Below, one piece after another: positions 15,344 to 21,146 of a stretch of DNA of 21,146 bases. Source of the stretch: Rhodospirillaceae bacterium (lineage in GTDB: Bacteria > Pseudomonadota > Alphaproteobacteria > Rhodospirillales > Rhodospirillaceae); assembly GCA_016937315.1 (NCBI GenBank), contig JAFGWD010000325.1:1-21146 (forward strand), written 5' to 3'. Position 1 is the first letter of the stretch, and the number at the start of each line of letters is the position of its first letter. A program made the translations under genes and the position numbers. The notes beneath the pieces were generated by a model. The model saw only the letters and a program-made list of their open reading frames with translations. It made no database searches and was not told the DNA's origin.

Positions 15344-15362
15344 TTGCGTGCGGTTTTCGCGC
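15344..15362 (+). repeat. 19-base direct repeat, copy 2 (between ftsB and pdhA)
   Basis: This is an exact copy of 15031-15049, 313 bases downstream, in the AT-rich gap after ftsB. Part of it forms a hairpin: TTTTGCGTG (15342-15350) pairs with CGCGCAAAA (15358-15366) around a 7-base loop with one G-U wobble. No T-run follows on the plus strand, so it is not a standard ftsB terminator. Confidence 0.9.
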
Positions 15363-15369
15363 AAAAGAA

Positions 15370-15392
15370 TATTAACCGAACGTTGGTTAATA
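15370..15392. promoter_or_regulatory. Operator-like palindrome upstream of pdhA
   Basis: TATTAACC (15370-15377) and GGTTAATA (15385-15392) form a perfect 8-base inverted repeat around 7 bases (GAACGTT). It lies in the AT-rich stretch 15361-15420 (19 GC of 60), 179 bases before pdhA. The size and symmetry fit a dimeric repressor or activator site, but I cannot assign the regulator; it is not a match to the PdhR site of enterobacteria that I can recognise. Confidence 0.45.
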
Positions 15393-15490
15393 ATAGTATT
15401 TCATCGAAAAAACAATGCGCTAAAATAAATAAAGTGATCTGTCCCTCTCTTGAAAGCCGCATGGTGTCGCGTTACTTGTAGGGCGATCAA

Positions 15491-15574
15491 ATGGGCAAAA
15501 CAGGCCCGGCGGAGTCATGGTTCTTTGGCCCCGTGATCGTCTTTAGGGGAACGAGCCAGGGAGAACCATCGTGA
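15491..15574 (+). CDS. Possible 27-codon leader ORF overlapping the pdhA start
   Basis: ATG 15491 opens a frame of 27 codons (starting MGKTGPAESWFFGP) that ends with TGA at 15572-15574. The stop overlaps the pdhA GTG at 15571-15573, giving the coupled form GTGA. AGGG at 15480-15483 lies 7 bases before the ATG, a reasonable ribosome site. No family resemblance is recognised. It may be a translated leader that couples to pdhA, or a chance frame; pdhA has its own ribosome site inside it. Confidence 0.3.
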   Translation: MGKTGPAESWFFGPVIVFRGTSQGEPS

Positions 15575-16587
15575 GTGCCTCACCGAGAAAAACCACCCGC
15601 CGATCCTCGGCGCAGCCCGTTGTGGTCCCACCTGAAAAATTGCTGCAACAGTATCGCATGATGCTTTTGATCCGACGTTTTGAGGAGAAAGCCGGACAAT
15701 TGTACGGTATGGGTCTGATCGGCGGGTTCTGTCACCTGTATATCGGACAGGAAGCGGTGGTCACTGGGTTGCAAGCTCTGGGACAAGCCAATGATGCTGT
15801 GATCACCAGCTATCGTGACCACGGGCATATGTTGGCCTGCGGCATGGACCCGAAAGGCGTGATGGCTGAACTGACCGGACGTGCTACGGGATATTCCCGG
15901 GGCAAGGGTGGCTCCATGCATATGTTCAGCCGTGAAAAGAACTTTTTTGGCGGTCATGGCATTGTTGCCGCGCAGGTGCCGATTGGTACGGGATTGGCTT
16001 TCGCGCAGAAGTATCGCGCCGAAGATGCGATAACCTTTTGCTACCTCGGTGATGGAGCGGTTAACCAAGGGCAGGTCTACGAAAGCTTCAACATGGCGGC
16101 TCTGTGGGGCTTGCCGGTGGTCTATGTGATTGAAAACAACAAGTATGGCATGGGCACGTCGGTTGAACGTGCCTCCTCGAACGTCGAGTTGTTCCGTCGC
16201 GGCCAGGCGTATGGTATTCCGGGCATGCAGATTGATGGCATGGATGTGGTCCATGTCCAACAGCAGGCCTCTGCGATTATTGCCGATGTCCGTGCGGGGA
16301 AAGGTCCCTGCGTGTTGGAAATGCAGACGTATCGTTATCGCGGACATTCAATGTCCGATCCGGCCAAGTATCGCAGCAAGGAGGAGGTCAGCCGCATGCG
16401 GCAAGAACATGACCCGATTGATCACGCCAAGACCTTGCTTTTGGCGACGGGAATCGTTGATGAGGCGGGCTTGAAGGATATTGACCGCGAAATTAAGGCG
16501 ATTGTTGGTGAGGCGGCGGATTTTGCACAGTCCAGCGCGGAACCCGATGCTGCGGAATTGTTTACCGACGTCCTGTTGGAGGCCTGA
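15571..16587 (+). CDS. pdhA: Pyruvate dehydrogenase E1 component, alpha subunit
   Basis: PdhA and PdhB form the thiamine-diphosphate E1 that decarboxylates pyruvate and passes the acetyl group to lipoyl domains. The 338 residues show a Ser/Arg-rich start, then LLIRRFEEKAGQLYGMG, FCHLYIGQEA, SYRDHGH and GKGGSMHMF. The thiamine-diphosphate motif runs from GDG (160-162) to the Asn pair at 189-190. The phosphorylation-loop region YRYRGHSMSDPAKYR is present, as in two-subunit E1 enzymes. The start is GTG 15571 with AGGGAG seven bases upstream; no nearer ATG fits. It opens the block pdhA-pdhB-pdhC-lpd-lipA, with pdhB two bases after its stop. Its promoter should lie in the AT-rich 252-base gap upstream. 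Confidence 0.97.
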   Translation: MSASPRKTTRRSSAQPVVVPPEKLLQQYRMMLLIRRFEEKAGQLYGMGLIGGFCHLYIGQEAVVTGLQALGQANDAVITSYRDHGHMLACGMDPKGVMAELTGRATGYSRGKGGSMHMFSREKNFFGGHGIVAAQVPIGTGLAFAQKYRAEDAITFCYLGDGAVNQGQVYESFNMAALWGLPVVYVIENNKYGMGTSVERASSNVELFRRGQAYGIPGMQIDGMDVVHVQQQASAIIADVRAGKGPCVLEMQTYRYRGHSMSDPAKYRSKEEVSRMRQEHDPIDHAKTLLLATGIVDEAGLKDIDREIKAIVGEAADFAQSSAEPDAAELFTDVLLEA

Positions 16588-16589
16588 CC

Positions 16590-18038
16590 ATGCCGATTAC
16601 CGTTTTGCTTCCGGCGTTGTCGCCGACTATGACCGATGGAAAAATTGCACGTTGGCTGGTGAAGGAGGGCGATGTCGTAACCTCGGGGACTGTGCTGGCG
16701 GAAGTCGAAACTGACAAAGCGACTATGGAAATCGAATGTGTCGATGATGGTGTGCTTGGTAAAATTTTAGTGCAAGCCGGAGACACCGCCGTTCCTGTTA
16801 ACACACCGATTGCGCTGATTTTAGAGGAAGGGGAGGATGCGTCCGCCCTTGATGCTACACCCAACGCACCTGTGGCGTCTCCGGCTCCGCTAGAGCCGGC
16901 AGACGAGCCTGTGTCTGCGGCGGTTATAGCACCTCTGCCCGTGTCTTCCGCTGCCGTAGCGGTTGGTGCATTGGACAGCAACAACCCTTTGGACATCACG
17001 CGGACCGCGTTTGTGAGCAGCGATCCGGTCACGGAGCCAGAGGCTCCGTTTGCCAAGGTAACGCACATGACGGTGCGTGAAGCCTTGCGCGATGCCATGG
17101 CCGAGGAAATGCGCCGCGACAAGGACGTGTTTTTGATGGGCGAGGAAGTCGCCCAGTACAATGGCGCATACAAGGTTTCTCAGGGACTTTTGGATGAATT
17201 TGGGGCTGCGCGGGTGATCGATACGCCGATCACCGAAATGGGCTTTACGGGGTTGGGCGTTGGTGCTGCGATGTCGGGTCTGAAACCGATCATTGAGTTC
17301 ATGACCTTCAATTTTTCCATGCAGGCCATTGACCACATCATCAATTCGGCGGCGAAAACTTTGTACATGTCCGGTGGACAATTGGGAACGCCGATTGTGT
17401 TTCGTGGCCCCAATGGTTCAGCGGCACGTGTCGGTGCTCAGCACTCTCAATGTTATGCCTCGTGGTACGCGCATTGTCCGGGATTGAAAGTGGTTTCGCC
17501 GTATTCTGCCGCTGATGCTAAGGGGTTGCTGAAAGCCGCGATTCGCGATCCGAACCCGGTGGTCTTTCTGGAAAACGAATTGCTGTATGGGCAGAGTTTC
17601 GACGTTCCGGATGATCCAGATTATATCGTGCCCTTGGGGCGTGCCGCGATCCGGCGGGCGGGGTCTCATGTGACCCTGACGGCGTTTTCGCGCATGGTGG
17701 GGGTAGCCCTTGCTGCCGCCGAAGAGTTGGCGAAGGATGGCATTGAGGCCGAAGTCATTGATCTGCGGACCTTGCGGCCCTTGGACTTGCCGACCATCGT
17801 GCATTCGGTGAAAAAGACCAACCACATCGTCAGTATTGAGGAAGGCTGGCCCTATGCGGGTATTGGTTCGGAAATCCTTGCGCTGATTTCTGAATATGCC
17901 TTCGATTGGTTGGATGCGCCGCCTCTGCGGGTGACGGGGAAGGACATTCCGTTGCCGTATGCGGTGAATTTGGAAAAAATGTCGCTGCCGGACGTCGCTG
18001 ATATCGTGACCGTCGTTAAAACGGTTTGTGCCCGTTGA
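16590..18038 (+). CDS. pdhB: Pyruvate dehydrogenase E1 beta subunit with N-terminal lipoyl domain
   Basis: The 482-residue protein joins two parts. Residues 1-85 form a lipoyl domain with the attachment Lys43 in VETDKATME. An Ala/Pro/Val-rich linker (about 88-147) leads to the E1 beta transketolase-like domain, which begins MTVREALRDAMAEEM and contains FLMGEEVAQYNGAYKVS, DTPITEMGFTGLGVG, IEFMTFNF, RGPNGSAARVGAQHSQ and a C-terminal transketolase part with VIDLRTLRPLD. A lipoyl domain on E1 beta is known in alphaproteobacteria and is not an artefact here; the frame is continuous. The first 87 residues closely resemble those of PdhC. The ATG at 16590 follows GGAGG inside the end of pdhA. Confidence 0.97.
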   Translation: MPITVLLPALSPTMTDGKIARWLVKEGDVVTSGTVLAEVETDKATMEIECVDDGVLGKILVQAGDTAVPVNTPIALILEEGEDASALDATPNAPVASPAPLEPADEPVSAAVIAPLPVSSAAVAVGALDSNNPLDITRTAFVSSDPVTEPEAPFAKVTHMTVREALRDAMAEEMRRDKDVFLMGEEVAQYNGAYKVSQGLLDEFGAARVIDTPITEMGFTGLGVGAAMSGLKPIIEFMTFNFSMQAIDHIINSAAKTLYMSGGQLGTPIVFRGPNGSAARVGAQHSQCYASWYAHCPGLKVVSPYSAADAKGLLKAAIRDPNPVVFLENELLYGQSFDVPDDPDYIVPLGRAAIRRAGSHVTLTAFSRMVGVALAAAEELAKDGIEAEVIDLRTLRPLDLPTIVHSVKKTNHIVSIEEGWPYAGIGSEILALISEYAFDWLDAPPLRVTGKDIPLPYAVNLEKMSLPDVADIVTVVKTVCAR

Positions 18039-18061
18039 GCGGGAAGGGGAGAGACTGAACC

Positions 18062-19408
18062 ATGCCGATTCAAATCCTGATGCCGGCCCTGTCCCCGACC
18101 ATGACCGAGGGCACCCTTGCGAAGTGGATCGTGAAAGAGGGCGATACGGTTGCTGCGGGTGATCTCTTAGCGGAGATCGAGACCGATAAGGCAACCATGG
18201 AATTGGAAGCCGTGGACGAAGGCGTGATTGGGAAAATCCTGGTTGCGGCTGGAACCGCCGGGGTTGCCGTTAATGCACCGATTGCGGTGTTGTTGGAAGA
18301 CGGGGAAGACGCCTCTGCGTTGTCCGTGTCGCCTCCGGCACCGGCACCGGCACCAAAGCCTGTTCCTATCGTTGCTGCGGCGGTCCCGGCTTCTGCTCCG
18401 CTGTCCAACTTTGCCTTGCCCGGCGGGATCAACATCCCGGTGCCGAATACGTTGCCTTCATCTGTGTCTTCTGCTTCGGCGCAACGCGTGTTTGCGTCGC
18501 CTTTGGCACGCCGGATTGCTGCAGAAGCGGAGATTGACCTGAACACCATCACCGGTACAGGCCCTCGTGGTCGCATTGTTAAAGCCGATATTGAAGCCGC
18601 AAAAGCCTCTGGTGGTGATGATGAGATTGATGCGGATCTCTTGGCCGCTATGGCTTTTGCCGCAGCGGTGAAGGCGCCGCCTTCAATGAAGGCTCCGTCC
18701 GCGCCAGAACCCGATTACGGGACACCGTTTGCCGAAGTCCCACATTCCTCAATCCGCAAGGTCATTGCCCGTCGCTTGACGGAATCGAAACAAACCGTGC
18801 CGCACTTCTATGTCACTATGGATGTGTTATTGGATGATCTTTTGGCTCTGCGGCAGCAAATCAACACCCGCGAAAGCGGGGGGCAAAAGGTCTCGGTCAA
18901 CGATTTCATCATTCGGGCCTGTGCCATTGCACTGAAGCGGATGCCAGAAGCCAATGTGTCGTGGAAAGAGGACGTGATGCGTCACTACCAGCGTGCCGAT
19001 GTTTCGGTCGCTGTGGCCACGCCGACCGGCCTGTTGACGCCCATTGTGCGCGGCGCAGAGGGTAAGTCCTTGGGATCGGTCTCCGAGGAAATGCGCGATC
19101 TAGCGGCGCGCGCTCGTGAGGGCAAGTTGAAGCCGGAGGAATACCAAGGTGGAACCTTCAGCATTTCGAATTTAGGTATGTTCGGAGTGCGCGAATTTGC
19201 CGCGATCATTAACCCACCGCAATCCATGTTGCTGGCGGTTGGTGCGGCGGATCAGCGTCCGGTGGTGAAGGGTGGGGCCTTGGCTGTCGCATCCGTAATG
19301 AGCCTGACCTTATCTTGCGATCATCGCTGCATTGATGGCGCCTTGGGTGCGAAGTTCCTTGGGTCAGTTAAGTCATTGCTTGAAGACCCAATGTCCATCC
19401 TTCTGTGA
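18062..19408 (+). CDS. pdhC: Pyruvate dehydrogenase E2, dihydrolipoamide acetyltransferase
   Basis: E2 is the structural core of the complex and transfers acetyl from lipoyl to CoA. The 448 residues hold one lipoyl domain (1-85, Lys43 in IETDKATME), an Ala/Pro linker, a peripheral subunit-binding domain about 144-178 (FASPLARRIAAEAEIDL, GTGPRGRIVKADIE), a second flexible linker, and the acetyltransferase domain from about 220. The active-site motif near the end is DHRCIDG, with His421 and Asp425. The usual Val-Val/Val-Ile after Arg is Cys-Ile here, a tolerated position. The ATG at 18062 follows AAGGGGAG after about 11 bases. The gene lies 23 bases after pdhB; lpd begins 46 bases on. Confidence 0.97.
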   Translation: MPIQILMPALSPTMTEGTLAKWIVKEGDTVAAGDLLAEIETDKATMELEAVDEGVIGKILVAAGTAGVAVNAPIAVLLEDGEDASALSVSPPAPAPAPKPVPIVAAAVPASAPLSNFALPGGINIPVPNTLPSSVSSASAQRVFASPLARRIAAEAEIDLNTITGTGPRGRIVKADIEAAKASGGDDEIDADLLAAMAFAAAVKAPPSMKAPSAPEPDYGTPFAEVPHSSIRKVIARRLTESKQTVPHFYVTMDVLLDDLLALRQQINTRESGGQKVSVNDFIIRACAIALKRMPEANVSWKEDVMRHYQRADVSVAVATPTGLLTPIVRGAEGKSLGSVSEEMRDLAARAREGKLKPEEYQGGTFSISNLGMFGVREFAAIINPPQSMLLAVGAADQRPVVKGGALAVASVMSLTLSCDHRCIDGALGAKFLGSVKSLLEDPMSILL

Positions 19409-19454
19409 TGGCTTGTTTTTCAAAGAACGTTTCGAACATAAGGAGTTTCGGCCC

Positions 19455-20855
19455 ATGGCGGACAATCACTTCGATCTGGTGGTGATCGGTGCGGGTCCCG
19501 GAGGCTATGTCGCGGCCATTCGTGGCGCACAGTTGGGGATGCAGGTTGCCATTGTGGAAAGCACCCATTTGGGTGGTATTTGCTTGAATTGGGGCTGTAT
19601 TCCCACCAAGGCATTGCTGCGTTCTGCCGACATTTATCGTGAATTTCGCCACGCCAAGGACTATGGCCTATCGACGGGAGAGGTTGGTTTCGATCTGCAA
19701 GCCATCGTCAAACGGTCGCGGTCAGTTTCTGCACAGTTGGCCGCAGGGGTCAAACATCTGCTGAAAAAGAATAAGGTTACGGTGCTTGACGGTCATGGCC
19801 GCTTAAACGGCCCTGGCAAGGTTTCCGTGACTAAGGACGGCAAGCCGGTGGCTGAGCTCACCGCCAAGCATATAATCGTTGCGACGGGCGCACGGCCCCG
19901 CGATTTACCGGGATTGGAAGCCGATGGGAAATTGATTTGGACGTATCGTCAGGCGATGACGCCGGATGTTCTACCAAAAACTCTACTGGTCGTTGGTTCA
20001 GGTGCCATTGGCATAGAATTCGCCAGCTTCTACAATACGTTGGGGGTTAAGACCACGGTTGTCGAAGTGATGGAACGGGTCTTGCCGGTGGAAGATGCGG
20101 AGATTTCCGGCATTGCCGCAAAGGCTTTTAAGGCTCAGGGCATGGATGTCCGCGTTTCGACCAACGTCAAGGCACTGAAAAAGAACACGGACTCAGTTAC
20201 CGTGACTTTAGAAAAGGGCGGAAAAACTGAGGACATTACGGTGGACCGTGTGATTATGGCGGTTGGCGTGGTGCCCAATATCGAAGACGTTGGCCTCTCC
20301 ACCACCAAGGTCCAACTGGAAAAAGGCCGTATTAAGGTTGATTCCTACTTGTGCACCGATGAACCAGGGGTGTACGCCATCGGTGACGTTGTTGCCCCGC
20401 CGTGGCTGGCGCATAAGGCGAGCCACGAAGCGGTAATCTGCGTTGAAAAAATCGCGGGTTTGCCGGATATCCATCCGTTGAATACGCGGAACATTCCAGG
20501 TTGCACCTATTGCACGCCACAAGTGGCCAGCGTTGGCCTCTCCGAAGCCAAGGCGAAGGAGGCTGGGCACACCATCAAGGTTGGACGGTTCCCATTTGTC
20601 GGCAACGGCAAGGCCATCGCTATGGGTGAAGCTGAGGGGCTGATCAAGACGGTGTTTGATGCCAAAACCGGAGAGCTGTTGGGTGCCCATATGATCGGTG
20701 CGGAAGTCACGGAACTGATTCAGGGGTACGTGGTTGGCAAGACTCTGGAAACCACGGAAGCCGAGCTGATGCACACTGTCTTTCCGCATCCGACGTTATC
20801 CGAGATGTTGCACGAGTCCGTTCTTGACGCCTTTGGACGAGCCATTCATTTCTAG
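19455..20855 (+). CDS. lpd: Dihydrolipoamide dehydrogenase (E3)
   Basis: E3 reoxidises dihydrolipoyl groups with FAD and NAD+. The 466 residues include the FAD motif VVIGAGPGGYVAA (9-21), the redox disulfide Cys43/Cys48 in GGICLNWGCIPTKALL, the NAD-binding VVGSGAIGIEFASFY, the second FAD segment YAIGDVV, and the catalytic pair His445 and Glu450 in HPTLSE. The frame is open upstream into the end of pdhC, but ATG 19455 gives the family N-terminus and follows AAGGAG with 9 bases spacing. Because it is embedded in the pdh block, it is likely the E3 dedicated to pyruvate dehydrogenase. lipA starts three bases after its stop. Confidence 0.98.
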   Translation: MADNHFDLVVIGAGPGGYVAAIRGAQLGMQVAIVESTHLGGICLNWGCIPTKALLRSADIYREFRHAKDYGLSTGEVGFDLQAIVKRSRSVSAQLAAGVKHLLKKNKVTVLDGHGRLNGPGKVSVTKDGKPVAELTAKHIIVATGARPRDLPGLEADGKLIWTYRQAMTPDVLPKTLLVVGSGAIGIEFASFYNTLGVKTTVVEVMERVLPVEDAEISGIAAKAFKAQGMDVRVSTNVKALKKNTDSVTVTLEKGGKTEDITVDRVIMAVGVVPNIEDVGLSTTKVQLEKGRIKVDSYLCTDEPGVYAIGDVVAPPWLAHKASHEAVICVEKIAGLPDIHPLNTRNIPGCTYCTPQVASVGLSEAKAKEAGHTIKVGRFPFVGNGKAIAMGEAEGLIKTVFDAKTGELLGAHMIGAEVTELIQGYVVGKTLETTEAELMHTVFPHPTLSEMLHESVLDAFGRAIHF

Positions 20856-20858
20856 GCC

Positions 20859-21146
20859 ATGATGACAGATACAAAACCCTCTGCCGCCGCGCTTCGGCAT
20901 CCAGAAAAGCGCAATCGCCCCGATAATCCGTCACCACGCAAACCAAAATGGATTCGCGTCAAGGCCCCGACTTCGGCCACTTATGGCGAAGTGCGAGCCT
21001 TGGTTCGAGACAAAAAGATTTTTACCGTGTGTGAAGAGGCGGCATGCCCCAACATAGGGGAATGCTGGCAGCGGCGTCACGCGGCGTTCATGATTTTGGG
21101 CGATACTTGCACACGAGCCTGCGCCTTCTGTAATGTGAAGACTGGG
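20859..21146 (+). CDS. lipA: Lipoyl synthase, N-terminal part (runs off the window)
   Basis: LipA is a radical-SAM enzyme that inserts two sulfurs into octanoyl groups on lipoyl domains. The first 96 codons are present and the frame is still open at the window edge. The auxiliary [4Fe-4S] cluster motif C-x4-C-x5-C is formed by Cys58, Cys63 and Cys69 (CEEAACPNIGECW), which distinguishes lipoyl synthases. The radical-SAM CxxxCxxC is Cys84, Cys88 and Cys91 (CTRACAFC). PKWIRVKAP (29-37) is also typical. Two ATGs in tandem (20859 and 20862) could start it; neither has a strong ribosome site, and the three-base gap to lpd suggests coupling. Its targets include the lipoyl lysines of PdhB and PdhC encoded just upstream. 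Confidence 0.96.
   Translation, partial: MMTDTKPSAAALRHPEKRNRPDNPSPRKPKWIRVKAPTSATYGEVRALVRDKKIFTVCEEAACPNIGECWQRRHAAFMILGDTCTRACAFCNVKTG

Noticed and set aside
15372..15390. TTAA...TTAA before pdhA as a CtrA site
   Set aside because: The spacing is 11 bases; CtrA sites need 7. The symmetry better fits a palindromic operator.
15236..15481. 81-codon frame overlapping the ftsB end and the following gap
   Set aside because: It overlaps ftsB out of frame, lacks a ribosome site, and its composition changes abruptly at the ftsB stop. It is most likely chance.
15549..15566. GAAC...GAAC upstream of pdhA as a second LexA box
   Set aside because: The spacer is 10 bases, whereas the LexA motif needs 7.
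15580..16347. Minus-strand frame of 255 codons opposite pdhA
   Set aside because: It is His/Arg-rich antisense translation of conserved pdhA codons with no family features.

Overview
This window reads as a chromosomal core region of an alphaproteobacterium, most likely Rhodospirillales or a close relative. Three things suggest this. The gene run tpiA-secG-pyrG-kdsA-eno-ftsB-pdhABC-lpd-lipA is typical of the class. The E1 beta subunit of pyruvate dehydrogenase carries its own lipoyl domain. A GTTC-N7-GTTC box, the alphaproteobacterial LexA operator type, lies in front of lexA. TrpE and TrpG are separate genes, unlike the fused TrpE(G) of many Rhizobiales. The taxon is inferred from gene content only; no database search was possible.

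Layout. Positions 1-454 hold the 3' end of a comEC-like competence gene, which overlaps the end of lexA convergently. On the minus strand follow lexA and trpC-trpD-trpG (1228-3661). Positions 3662-5957 carry two plus-strand genes: a YibQ-type divergent polysaccharide deacetylase and a relatively AT-rich SAM methyltransferase with a hairpin on each side. The minus strand resumes with trpE and ppiD (5958-9338). From 9536 to the end all genes are on the plus strand: tpiA, secG, pyrG, kdsA, eno, ftsB, pdhA, pdhB, pdhC, lpd and the first 96 codons of lipA.

How the genes work together. TrpE and TrpG form anthranilate synthase, and TrpD and TrpC carry out the next steps toward tryptophan. The two trp blocks lie on either side of the deacetylase/methyltransferase pair, so one ancestral ppiD-trpEGDC run may have been split. 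TpiA and Eno are glycolytic, and PdhA/B/C with Lpd convert the resulting pyruvate to acetyl-CoA. LipA makes the lipoyl cofactor carried by the lipoyl domains of both PdhB and PdhC. PyrG supplies CTP, used among other things to activate the Kdo whose phosphate precursor KdsA makes. SecG, PpiD, YibQ and FtsB act at the envelope or in division.

No mobile element, CRISPR array, tRNA or rRNA was recognised, and no wholly new multi-gene system is evident. The less ordinary signals are regulatory: alternative hairpins and a T7 run before pyrG, a cluster of four GANTC sites plus a DnaA-box 9-mer before ftsB, and an AT-rich region before pdhA that holds a palindrome, a 19-base repeat of a piece of ftsB and a possible 27-codon leader ORF overlapping the pdhA start. 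No stretch longer than 300 bases lacks a gene.
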